9,560 bases of DNA from JABFRJ01 sp031409695 (GTDB lineage: Bacteria; Pseudomonadota; Alphaproteobacteria; Rhizobiales; Hyphomicrobiaceae): the NCBI GenBank assembly GCA_031409695.1, contig JANNXS010000440.1:1-9560 (forward strand), given 5' to 3'. Each line of letters starts with the position of its first letter. Position 1 is the first letter of the stretch. Under the pieces are notes generated by a model. It made no database searches, had not been told where the DNA came from, and saw only the letters and a list, made by a program, of their open reading frames with translations. The position numbers and the translations under genes are program-made. Shown in pieces: positions 1-6,775 of this stretch.

Positions 1-2
1 CG

Positions 3-947
3 CGAAACAACCCGACGCCTGGGGAAATTGGCACGTTCGCCCTAGCGTTCCTCCGTTTACCAAAGAGCAAAGCCGAACTCGAATTCACCGCACATCGCCT
101 GATGGGATGGTTGGCGCCAGACAGCCACATTTATATCTATGGCGGCAATGACGAAGGAATCAGGTCGGTGCCAAAGCGGCTGGCCAGTCTCGGTGTGGAA
201 ATCGAAACCGTTGCGGCACACAGCCACGGCCGTGTGCTTACACTCACGCGCCCCGTCGACCTGACCCGCGTCAAAATCCAGGATGTAGATTGGCGCGTTA
301 CAAAGGACGTTGAGTTCGCAGGCGCAAGGCATGTCTGGGCAAGTTATCCGGGCCTGTTCGCGGACGGGAAAGTTGATCAAGCGACAGCCTTACTCCTGGA
401 CCATCTCCCAACGCTCGCAACACAAGCAACCGTGCTCGACTATGGCTGTGGCACCGGCATCATCACACGCGCCATTCTCGATCGCGATTCGACGACAAAG
501 GTTACAGCCATCGACGTCGACACCTTCGCGCTCAAAGCGACATCCGAAAATGCGCCGACCGCAAAAACACTACTCAGCCATCGCCTCAAAGGGGCCGGCC
601 GACATGATCTGATCGTCTCAAACCCGCCTATCCACAATGGCTTCCGCGAAGATTTCACGGCGCTACATCAGATGATCGAAGATGCACCGAAGCACCTTTT
701 GCCAAAGGGGCGCTTGTTGTTTGTTGTTCAGCGGCGCGTACCCGTTGAAGCACAGATGAAGGCACGTTTCGAAACCGTAGATATTATCGCAGACAGCGGA
801 GCGTTTCGGATCTGGTCCGCATCGCAACCGACAAGGCACATCAGCCACGATGCAAAGGCCTCAAATCAGAACATGCCAAGATCCGAGAAATACAGACCCG
901 AGAAATATGGAGACATCGAAATCAGCGACGAGATCGGCGAGTGGTGA
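3..947 (+). CDS. rsmC: RsmC-like class I SAM-dependent rRNA methyltransferase (5' partial)
   Basis: The reading frame is open from base 3 to the TGA at 945-947, so the gene starts before the window and 314 C-terminal residues are visible. The fold is the double RsmC/RlmG type. A degenerate N-terminal half contains a segment reading YIYGGNDEGIRS, like the RsmC 'VGENRSGVRS' region. The catalytic half follows, with SAM-binding motif I VLDYGCGTG (visible residues about 144-152), an acidic motif II (AIDVD) and the N2-guanine methylase motif NPPIHNGF (about 207-214). RsmC methylates G1207 of 16S rRNA in the small subunit; a related target such as that of RlmG cannot be excluded. After the usual C-terminal strand (GAFRIWSA) there is an extra charged tail of about 40 residues rich in Lys, Glu, Arg and Asp. 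The family assignment is firm; the exact rRNA position is inference. Confidence 0.85.
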   Translation, partial: RNNPTPGEIGTFALAFLRLPKSKAELEFTAHRLMGWLAPDSHIYIYGGNDEGIRSVPKRLASLGVEIETVAAHSHGRVLTLTRPVDLTRVKIQDVDWRVTKDVEFAGARHVWASYPGLFADGKVDQATALLLDHLPTLATQATVLDYGCGTGIITRAILDRDSTTKVTAIDVDTFALKATSENAPTAKTLLSHRLKGAGRHDLIVSNPPIHNGFREDFTALHQMIEDAPKHLLPKGRLLFVVQRRVPVEAQMKARFETVDIIADSGAFRIWSASQPTRHISHDAKASNQNMPRSEKYRPEKYGDIEISDEIGEW

Positions 948-987
948 GCGCTGCCTAACAGGCCCCCAGGCCCGTATGCCATCCACA

Positions 988-996
988 TGCTATAGC
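988..996 (+). promoter_or_regulatory. candidate extended -10 of recG
   Basis: The gap between the methyltransferase stop and recG contains TGCTATAGC, which fits an extended -10 (TGn followed by TATAGC, four of six consensus bases). It would place a transcription start near 1003 and a leader of about 26 nt before the recG ATG. No good -35 hexamer is visible 16-18 bases upstream, so this is a weak call from pattern alone. Confidence 0.25.
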
Positions 997-1028
997 GCCT
1001 CACCATCCCTCGTATGTGACCTTATCCG

Positions 1029-3137
1029 ATGCGGCCTGCCGAACTGAACTCGCTGTTTGCGCCGGCCGAAACTCTTTCCGGCATAGGCCCGAAAACGATA
1101 CAATTGCTCAAGAAAGCCCTGCGTTTGCCACCAGGCATCAGGGAGCCGCGCATCATCGATTTGCTGTGGCACACGCCGACCGGCGTCATCGATCGCCGCG
1201 CAACACCAACCGTTTCAGCTTCGATCCCGGGCACCATTGCCACTTTGCAAGTGCGCGTGCTCAAACACTTTCCGTCGCCGCCGGGCAACGCGAAGGCACC
1301 CTACAAAGTTCGCTGCGAAGACGAGACAGGCCGACTCGAACTGATATTCTTTCGCGCTGACCGCCGCTTTGTCGAAAAACAACTGCCGATTGGCGAAATA
1401 CGGTTTATCTCGGGCCGAATCGAACACTTCAACAATCAAGCCCAAATGACGCATCCGGACTATATCGTGCCTCCGGACAAGCGCGATGACTTGCCATTGC
1501 TGGAGCCAGTTTATCCACTTACTGCCGGGCTCTCCGGCAAAATGGTGACGAAAGCTTGTCGCCTGGCGCTTGAAAAGGTGCCGCAACTCGCTGAGTGGCA
1601 AGACGCTGCATGGCTGGCTGCCCGGACATGGGTCCCCTTTCACGAGGCGTCGCGACGCCTGCATCGCCCAGAGGACGCAGCCGAGATCTCGCCGGGCGGT
1701 CTCGTCTGGCAGCGATTGGCATTCGACGAACTGCTCGCGGGCCAACTTGCGCTCGGCCTCGTGCGCTTGTCGAACAAGCAGCAAAAGGGCCGCGCAATTC
1801 ACGGCGATGGCACCGTACGCCGACGCATCATAGAATCATTGCCATTCGCCCTCACCGGAGCTCAAACGCGTTCGCTCAAGACAATTGAGGATGATCTTTC
1901 TGCGCCGCACCGCATGCTGCGCTTGCTGCAAGGTGACGTCGGCTCGGGCAAAACCGTGGTCGCACTCATGGCCATGGCGATGGCGGTTGAGGACGGCGCG
2001 CAAGCAGCGCTGATGGCACCAACGGAAGTCCTCGCCCGCCAGCACATCGAAACGATGTCACCGCTCGCGGACAAGGCCGGCCTGCGTCTCGGCCTGTTGA
2101 CGGGTCGCGAAAAGGGCCGCGCGCGGGCACACGTTTTGGCCGCAGCGGCTGAGGGCGATCTCGACATTTTGATCGGCACGCACGCACTCTTTCAGCCAGA
2201 TGTACATTTCAAGAATCTAGCACTTGCTGTCATCGACGAGCAGCATCGATTTGGCGTGCACCAACGCATGGCGCTGCAGTCCAAAGGCGACGGCACCAAC
2301 GTGTTGGTCATGACGGCAACGCCAATTCCTCGTACGTTGCAGATGACGCACTACGGCGACCTCGAAGTCTCGCGCCTGGACGAAAAGCCTCCGGGCCGCA
2401 AACCTGTCAAAACCACCATGCCGCCGCTGGAGCGTTTGCATGACATTGTGGAGGCCCTAAAACGCGCTCTGACCAGTGGCGCGCAGATCTATTGGGTCTG
2501 CCCATTGATCGAATCGTCTGAGGTTATGGACCTCGCGGCGGCCGAGGAACGCGCCGCGCACTTGAAACAGTTCTTCGGCGACAGAGTAGGCGTCATGCAC
2601 GGCGGCATGAGCGGCACGCAGAAAGACGCCGTCATGGCGGCCTTTACAACCAACCAACTGTCGATCCTCGTCTCGACGACCGTCATCGAAGTGGGCGTCA
2701 ACGTGCCAAATGCAAGCGTTATGGTCATCGAGCACGCCGAGCGCTTCGGGCTCGCCCAGTTGCACCAATTGCGCGGTCGCGTCGGTCGCGGTGATCGCCA
2801 GTCTTATTGCATGCTGCTGCACAAAGCACCGCTCGGGCTGACAGCCGAAGCGCGCCTCAAAATGATGTGCGAAACGGAGGACGGCTTCCTCATCGCCGAA
2901 AAAGATCTTGAACTGCGTGGTGCCGGCGAAGTCTTGGGCGCGCGCCAATCGGGCTTGCCGGAATTTCGCGTCGCCACTGTCCCCAATTTCGAGGAACTGC
3001 TCGGCGCAGCGCGCGATGATGCGACCATGATTCTCGCTCGCGATCCGTCGCTCTCAACGCCGCGCGGCCAGGCTCTGCGCGCCTTGCTGTACCTGTTCGA
3101 ATGCGACGACGCCGTACGCCTGTTCCGGTCAGGGTGA
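1029..3137 (+). CDS. recG: ATP-dependent DNA helicase RecG
   Basis: This is a complete 702-residue superfamily 2 helicase that unwinds and regresses branched DNA (stalled forks, R-loops, Holliday junctions). The N-terminal wedge/OB-fold region spans about residues 55-155. Helicase motifs follow in order: Walker A GDVGSGKT (302-309), DEQH box (403-406), TAT (429-431), the STTVIEVGVNVP region (549-560) and motif VI QLRGRVGRG (580-588). The C-terminal TRG-type translocation region includes LRGAGEVLGARQSG (629-642). Length is normal for RecG (about 690-700 residues). The ATG at 1029 is the first possible start after an in-frame stop at 1017-1019, and its MRPAELNSLFAP beginning resembles other alphaproteobacterial RecG proteins. 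No clear Shine-Dalgarno sequence precedes it. It follows the methyltransferase by 81 bp on the same strand and ends at the REP-like region, which probably marks the end of its transcript. Confidence 0.98.
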   Translation: MRPAELNSLFAPAETLSGIGPKTIQLLKKALRLPPGIREPRIIDLLWHTPTGVIDRRATPTVSASIPGTIATLQVRVLKHFPSPPGNAKAPYKVRCEDETGRLELIFFRADRRFVEKQLPIGEIRFISGRIEHFNNQAQMTHPDYIVPPDKRDDLPLLEPVYPLTAGLSGKMVTKACRLALEKVPQLAEWQDAAWLAARTWVPFHEASRRLHRPEDAAEISPGGLVWQRLAFDELLAGQLALGLVRLSNKQQKGRAIHGDGTVRRRIIESLPFALTGAQTRSLKTIEDDLSAPHRMLRLLQGDVGSGKTVVALMAMAMAVEDGAQAALMAPTEVLARQHIETMSPLADKAGLRLGLLTGREKGRARAHVLAAAAEGDLDILIGTHALFQPDVHFKNLALAVIDEQHRFGVHQRMALQSKGDGTNVLVMTATPIPRTLQMTHYGDLEVSRLDEKPPGRKPVKTTMPPLERLHDIVEALKRALTSGAQIYWVCPLIESSEVMDLAAAEERAAHLKQFFGDRVGVMHGGMSGTQKDAVMAAFTTNQLSILVSTTVIEVGVNVPNASVMVIEHAERFGLAQLHQLRGRVGRGDRQSYCMLLHKAPLGLTAEARLKMMCETEDGFLIAEKDLELRGAGEVLGARQSGLPEFRVATVPNFEELLGAARDDATMILARDPSLSTPRGQALRALLYLFECDDAVRLFRSG

Positions 3138-3205
3138 TTGCGTCAGCTATTCGGCAGAAAATGACCCAGAGCCAAAGTCGAACGCTCGTGTCGATGCGCC
3201 CCGGC

Positions 3206-3340
3206 TGTCATCCTGCCCCTCTTGTTGGCAGGAGCCATTTTTCAGCACACGCGAAGGTCAACTTGTTGCTCTGCCAGAGCAAAAAACTTACTCTTCAGCG
3301 AGCGGATGAATGGGTCCTACCCACAAGGGGTAGGATGACA
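3206..3340. repeat. REP/BIME-like pair of inverted hairpin elements
   Basis: Two copies of one roughly 40-nt element face each other: 3206-3246 on the plus strand and 3302-3340 on the minus strand. By hand alignment they agree at 32 of 39 positions plus a 2-nt gap, and both begin TGTCATCCT. Each forms its own hairpin. In the left copy TCCTGCC (3211-3217) pairs with GGCAGGA (3227-3233) across a 9-nt loop. In the right copy TCCTACCC (3315-3322) pairs with GGGTAGGA (3328-3335) across a 5-nt loop. The G3215-C3229 pair of the left copy is an A-T pair (3319/3331) in the right, a compensatory change that keeps the stem. The spacer holds a third perfect 7-bp hairpin (3266-3282). The layout matches a bacterial interspersed mosaic element lying between convergent genes. 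Genome copy number cannot be seen here. Confidence 0.7.
3266..3282. other. central hairpin between the two REP-like copies
   Basis: TTGCTCT (3266-3272) and AGAGCAA (3276-3282) form a perfect 7-bp stem with a GCC loop. The run of six A bases begins within the right arm and continues past it on the plus strand. A transcript in either direction therefore lacks the trailing U-run of an intrinsic terminator: plus has A's after the stem, and minus has U's before it. It probably belongs to the mosaic repeat rather than being an independent terminator. Confidence 0.45.
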
Positions 3341-3419
3341 GTTGGGGATGTTGCGCGCGCGGATGACCACGCTCGCAGCTGGCCCCAGGCGGTCCTAAGC
3401 TTTAATATTGCCAACGTGC

Positions 3420-4184
3420 TTACAACACTGCCGTCATGCCACCATCGACATACACGATCTGTCCGTTGACATAATCCGACGCCGACGACGCCAGAAACAC
3501 GGCGACGCCGATCAACTCCTCCGGTCGTCCCCAGCGCTTCGACGGGGTACGCCCAACAACCCAGGCGTTGAATGTCGCATTATCGATCAGCGCCTGGTTC
3601 ATGTCGGTCATCATGTAACCGGGGCCGATGGCGTTGGCCTGAATGCCGTGTTGCGCCCACTCAGCCGTCATGGCCTGCGTCAGCATCTTGATCCCGCCTT
3701 TAGCAACTGTGTACGGTGCGACCGTCGCGCGCCCAAGGCTGCTCATCAGCGAACCAATATTGATGATCTTACCGCGCCCGCGCGGGATCATGCGCTTGGC
3801 CGCTTCGCGCCCAACCACGAATGCGCTCGTCAAATTTGTGTCGATGACCTTGTGCCACTCGGCCGTGGTCAGTTCGACCATCGGCTTGCGCAGCTGAATA
3901 CCCGCATTGTTGACCAGGATATCAACACCGATCCCCGCCGCATCAAACCCGGCGAAGGCTGCAGTAACCGCCACCTCATCGGTGACGTCGAATACGGCAG
4001 GATCGGCTTCAAACCCCTTGTCCCGCAATGCGGCGACAGCCTTTGCAACGCCCGCGTCCGTCGTGCCGTTGATCAGCACACGCGCACCAGCCATTGCAAG
4101 GCCTTCGGCCATGGCAAATCCGAGCCCGCGCGCAGAGCCCGTAACCAAGGCGACACGTCCTGCAAGCGAAAAAAGTTCAGACAT
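3420..4184 (-). CDS. SDR family oxidoreductase, gluconate 5-dehydrogenase-like
   Basis: This is a 254-residue classical short-chain dehydrogenase/reductase. The Rossmann NAD(P) motif TGSARGLG lies at 15-22 and NNAG at 92-95. The catalytic tetrad is Asn118, Ser145, Tyr158 and Lys162 (YTVAK), and a PGYMMTDM segment is at 188-195. The overall pattern (LFSLAGRVALVTG, DILVNNAGIQ, the MIPRGRGKIINIGS region, RWGRPEELIGVAVFL and a VDGGMT ending) closely resembles Gluconobacter gluconate 5-dehydrogenase and E. coli IdnO. These interconvert gluconate and 5-ketogluconate in the cytosol. The substrate is inferred; many SDRs with this pattern act on other sugar acids or polyols. The ATG at 4184 is chosen because the core alignment begins there and AGGA lies about 8 nt upstream. 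The frame extends 38 codons further up to 4298, but that part looks non-coding. It diverges from ugpE and has no same-strand neighbour. Confidence 0.93.
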   Translation of the reverse strand: MSELFSLAGRVALVTGSARGLGFAMAEGLAMAGARVLINGTTDAGVAKAVAALRDKGFEADPAVFDVTDEVAVTAAFAGFDAAGIGVDILVNNAGIQLRKPMVELTTAEWHKVIDTNLTSAFVVGREAAKRMIPRGRGKIINIGSLMSSLGRATVAPYTVAKGGIKMLTQAMTAEWAQHGIQANAIGPGYMMTDMNQALIDNATFNAWVVGRTPSKRWGRPEELIGVAVFLASSASDYVNGQIVYVDGGMTAVL

Positions 4185-4309
4185 GCGGCGATCCTGATGT
4201 GATCTCTGGTGACGCGCCACCCGACCATTGGCGCTCTGGCAAGGGCACAGCACCCCAGAACCGCACAATGCTCGACCGAAGCATCTGACGAAAGACACCG
4301 TCGCACGGA

Positions 4310-4337
4310 TTGCTCATCCCCAACAATGCGGTATGAC
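4310..4337 (+). promoter_or_regulatory. candidate promoter of ugpE
   Basis: TTGCTC (4310-4315) and TATGAC (4332-4337) are separated by 16 bases and would start transcription around 4344, just before the ugpE ribosome binding site. The -35 matches only three consensus bases and the -10 four. Some promoter must lie in the 178-bp divergent gap, because nothing upstream is transcribed in this direction. Confidence 0.25.
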
Positions 4338-4362
4338 CCTTGGGAAATGCTGGGGGGAGACT

Positions 4363-5214
4363 ATGGTCGAGCGTCCGACACGGCTTGCGCGTATCGTCCC
4401 GCACATCATCCTGTGCATTGGTGTCCTAGTAGTCGTCTTTCCGGTTTACTTGGCCATCATAGCCTCGACGCACAAAGCGGGCGACATCATTTCTGGTCAG
4501 TTCGGACTTCTGCCCGGTGGCGAGCTGATCGAAAACTACAGCCGCGTTCTGTTCACCGGCTCGGGCAAAACCACGCGTGAGCCCGTCGGTACCATGATGC
4601 TGAACTCGTTCATCATGGCGCTCACGATCGCCTGCGGCAAGATCGTCTTGTCGATCATCACGGCCTTCGCCCTCGTCTACTATCGCTTTCCTGGCAAGCA
4701 GTTCGTATTCTGGATGATTTTCCTGACGTTGATGCTGCCCATCGAGGTCCGCATTTATCCAACCTACAAAGTCGTCACGGATCTGCGTCTCCTAGACACT
4801 TACATGGGCCTGACGGTGCCGCTGATTGCATCAGCGACCGGCACACTGCTATTCCGCCAGTTCTTTTTGACCGTACCAGATGAACTTTTAGAGGCCTCCA
4901 AGATTGACGGCGCCGGCGCCTGGAAGTTTTTTAAGGACACACTGATCCCCCTCTCAGCAACGACCTCGGCCGCCCTGTTTGTGATCCAGTTTATTTATGG
5001 CTGGAACCAGTATCTATGGCCGCTGCTAATTACGACCAAAGACAACATGCAGACAATCGTTATCGGCATAAAAAAGATGCTCGTCACCCAAGACGCGCTC
5101 ACCGAGTGGCAACTTGCCATGGCAACGTCTGTGCTCGCCATGCTGCCGCCGGTCGCCGTTGTGCTGCTAATGCAGCGCTGGTTCGTAAAGGGCCTAGTCG
5201 ATACGGAGAAGTGA
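4363..5214 (+). CDS. ugpE: sn-glycerol-3-phosphate ABC transporter permease UgpE
   Basis: This is a 283-residue inner-membrane permease of the MalG-type carbohydrate ABC family; E. coli UgpE is 281. With UgpA it forms the channel of the UgpBAEC importer, which brings in glycerol-3-phosphate and glycerophosphodiesters. About six membrane segments are visible, starting with residues 11-33. The EAA loop that docks on the ATPase is at about 174-197 (EASKIDGAGAWKFF). Stretches almost identical to E. coli UgpE are LTLMLPIEVRIYPT (121-134), FIYGWNQYLWPLLI (210-223) and the C-terminal KGLVDTEK. The ATG at 4363 is chosen because a strong GGGGGGAGA lies immediately upstream and the length then matches the family; an in-frame ATG at 4228 would add 45 residues unlike any permease. 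No ugpB, ugpA or ugpC is adjacent, which is unusual. Its end converges on the next gene at 11 bp. Confidence 0.94.
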   Translation: MVERPTRLARIVPHIILCIGVLVVVFPVYLAIIASTHKAGDIISGQFGLLPGGELIENYSRVLFTGSGKTTREPVGTMMLNSFIMALTIACGKIVLSIITAFALVYYRFPGKQFVFWMIFLTLMLPIEVRIYPTYKVVTDLRLLDTYMGLTVPLIASATGTLLFRQFFLTVPDELLEASKIDGAGAWKFFKDTLIPLSATTSAALFVIQFIYGWNQYLWPLLITTKDNMQTIVIGIKKMLVTQDALTEWQLAMATSVLAMLPPVAVVLLMQRWFVKGLVDTEK

Positions 5215-5225
5215 GCGCGCACAGC

Positions 5226-6557
5226 TCACGACGCCAGTTCACGTTCGACCCGCCGCGCCACCGCGGCAATTCGCAAGTCTTTTGACGAATTCGTTTCGTG
5301 ATCGTCGTCAAGCTTATAGAACGCGAGATCGGGCGCCGCCCTCTCTCTCGCCCGGCGCTTAACAATGACCACCGCCGCCTCTGAAACTTCGCTCGGCGCG
5401 TCCGGCAACGGCGCAGCAAGCACGGCTTTACGTTTCGGTCGCAGGGGCAACTCAGTCAACGGCTGCAGCAACGGGTTTGCAGTCCCATCGCGAACTTTAA
5501 TCGTCACATCCGCCTCTTCCAGAGGTGCCGTCATCGGCAGCATGCGCGGAATAGCCGGTCGCGCGAGACCTGAAACATGCTCCGGCATGGCAATCGCCGC
5601 CACGGCGCGGTTTGGTCCCGCTTCAAGCTGCAGCGGCACCATCACCGGCTTCTGATCAAGAGCGGTGATATCGGCCTCCAGGGCATTGATCCGATCGATG
5701 GCTGCAATATGGATCGGCGTCACAGTCCGGGGCGTCGCAGGTTTCCCGACTGGTTCACGGGCACCATTCGTCTGCGCAAGGGCAACTGTCGCAATCGTGT
5801 CGCCAGATTCCGCCTCGTTGCCAAGCGCGGGCGACACAATCACAGGAGTTGCAGTTTCCATCAAAGCCGATGGACGCCAGGGCGCCTCATCAGTCCTATC
5901 AAAAACCGCGATCGGGGTATGAATCATGCGCGCAATGAGCGGCGCGATGGACAGTATATTGCAAGGCTCAAACCCGCCCGGTCCGCGCCGCAAATCAGCA
6001 TGGACGTCGGCCAGTTCGCGTTCGGTCAATGATCCCGCATCGAATGCATAGGCCACGTCGATCTTCTGGGTCCGACGTGGGCTCCATCCTGCAACGGGAC
6101 CCGCCACTGCGGTGCCTGCTGGCTCACACGGCGTAAGCAGCATCCGTGCTTGGTCGACAATGGAGTTGGAACTGAATCCGCGGCCAAGATCGAGCGCGAG
6201 ACCAATGGCGTGCACATCTTCCGGCACCCAGGCTGCGATCTGCGCAAACTTCGTGATGCCGAGTGTTGCCAAACGTTGGGCGGTCTTGGCGTCAATGCCG
6301 CGAATTTGCGAAAGATCATCAGGTTCAGGACAAGAGTTGACGGCTACGCGTTCTGTAGGCCGAGGCAACACGCTTTGCACTTGCAGCCGCTGTAGCAGAT
6401 GCAGGGCGCTGGTAAGATCTGCATGAGCAGAATGGAGGGGAGCGCACTCACCCGAACCGGCCGTAAAGGACAAACAGTGCTCAAGAGTAAGTCGCGCCGC
6501 GTCAATGGCATGCGCAAACGTCTCGGCTCTGGTCCGAACAGTCCCATCGGCGGGCAT
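5226..6557 (-). CDS. helix-hairpin-helix protein of unknown function
   Basis: This is a 443-residue protein with no confident functional assignment. A helical N-terminal part (about 8-62) is followed by a single helix-hairpin-helix domain at about 79-140, with core DLSQIRGIDAKTAQRL and then GITKFAQIAAW. This matches the COG3743-like, 'predicted flap endonuclease-1-like' HhH module common in alphaproteobacteria. There are no nuclease residues, signal peptide or membrane spans that I can see. From about 145 to 400 the protein is rich in Pro, Ala, Thr and Val and probably largely disordered. Two similar short motifs occur there: EADVTIKVR (348-356) and EAAVVIVKRR (393-402). The C-terminus is charged (DDDHE, then RRVERELAS). 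The ATG at 6557 lacks a well-spaced Shine-Dalgarno (GGGAA about 13 nt away). The 218-bp gap upstream has a weak minus-strand promoter candidate, TTGGCA at 6702-6707 and TTATCG at 6679-6684. Confidence 0.8.
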   Translation of the reverse strand: MPADGTVRTRAETFAHAIDAARLTLEHCLSFTAGSGECAPLHSAHADLTSALHLLQRLQVQSVLPRPTERVAVNSCPEPDDLSQIRGIDAKTAQRLATLGITKFAQIAAWVPEDVHAIGLALDLGRGFSSNSIVDQARMLLTPCEPAGTAVAGPVAGWSPRRTQKIDVAYAFDAGSLTERELADVHADLRRGPGGFEPCNILSIAPLIARMIHTPIAVFDRTDEAPWRPSALMETATPVIVSPALGNEAESGDTIATVALAQTNGAREPVGKPATPRTVTPIHIAAIDRINALEADITALDQKPVMVPLQLEAGPNRAVAAIAMPEHVSGLARPAIPRMLPMTAPLEEADVTIKVRDGTANPLLQPLTELPLRPKRKAVLAAPLPDAPSEVSEAAVVIVKRRARERAAPDLAFYKLDDDHETNSSKDLRIAAVARRVERELAS

Positions 6558-6775
6558 AACGCTTACACTTTCCCGGCAACGGCCAAAGCCGCACTACCCC
6601 GCACATGAGAGTGACACCTCTGGAACGTCAAGAAAACTCTGTCCGGCGGCGTTTCGAGTGTGGCTGGGCAAAGACACTCGATAAAACACCTGCACGGGCT
6701 GTGCCAAGGGCATTTAGCCCCCGCTCGAAGTCAATTTTTGCGCCAATAAGTCTCGGTTTGGCCGATCGGCTCGCT

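Noticed and set aside
1215..1802. 195-codon minus-strand frame inside recG
   Set aside because: It lies wholly within the conserved recG wedge region and encodes no recognisable motif; it is typical antisense openness in GC-rich DNA.
3206..3340. Insertion sequence or MITE with terminal inverted repeats
   Set aside because: The arms are inverted repeats, but each forms its own hairpin and the copies carry a compensatory stem change. No target-site duplication is evident at the edges. A REP/BIME pair explains this better.
3408..4202. Long open frame on the plus strand opposite the SDR gene
   Set aside because: It is a shadow of the minus-strand gene. The predicted protein has an unnatural mix of His, Arg and Cys and no domain, while the minus strand carries a complete SDR motif set.
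4185..4362. Remnant of ugpA upstream of ugpE
   Set aside because: The frames I read in this gap show no permease C-terminus or EAA-loop remnant, so no decayed partner gene could be supported.
6761..6770. Perfect palindrome GCCGATCGGC just after the MFS stop as a terminator
   Set aside because: A 10-bp palindrome without a loop or U-run on the minus strand is a poor terminator and is common in GC-rich sequence.
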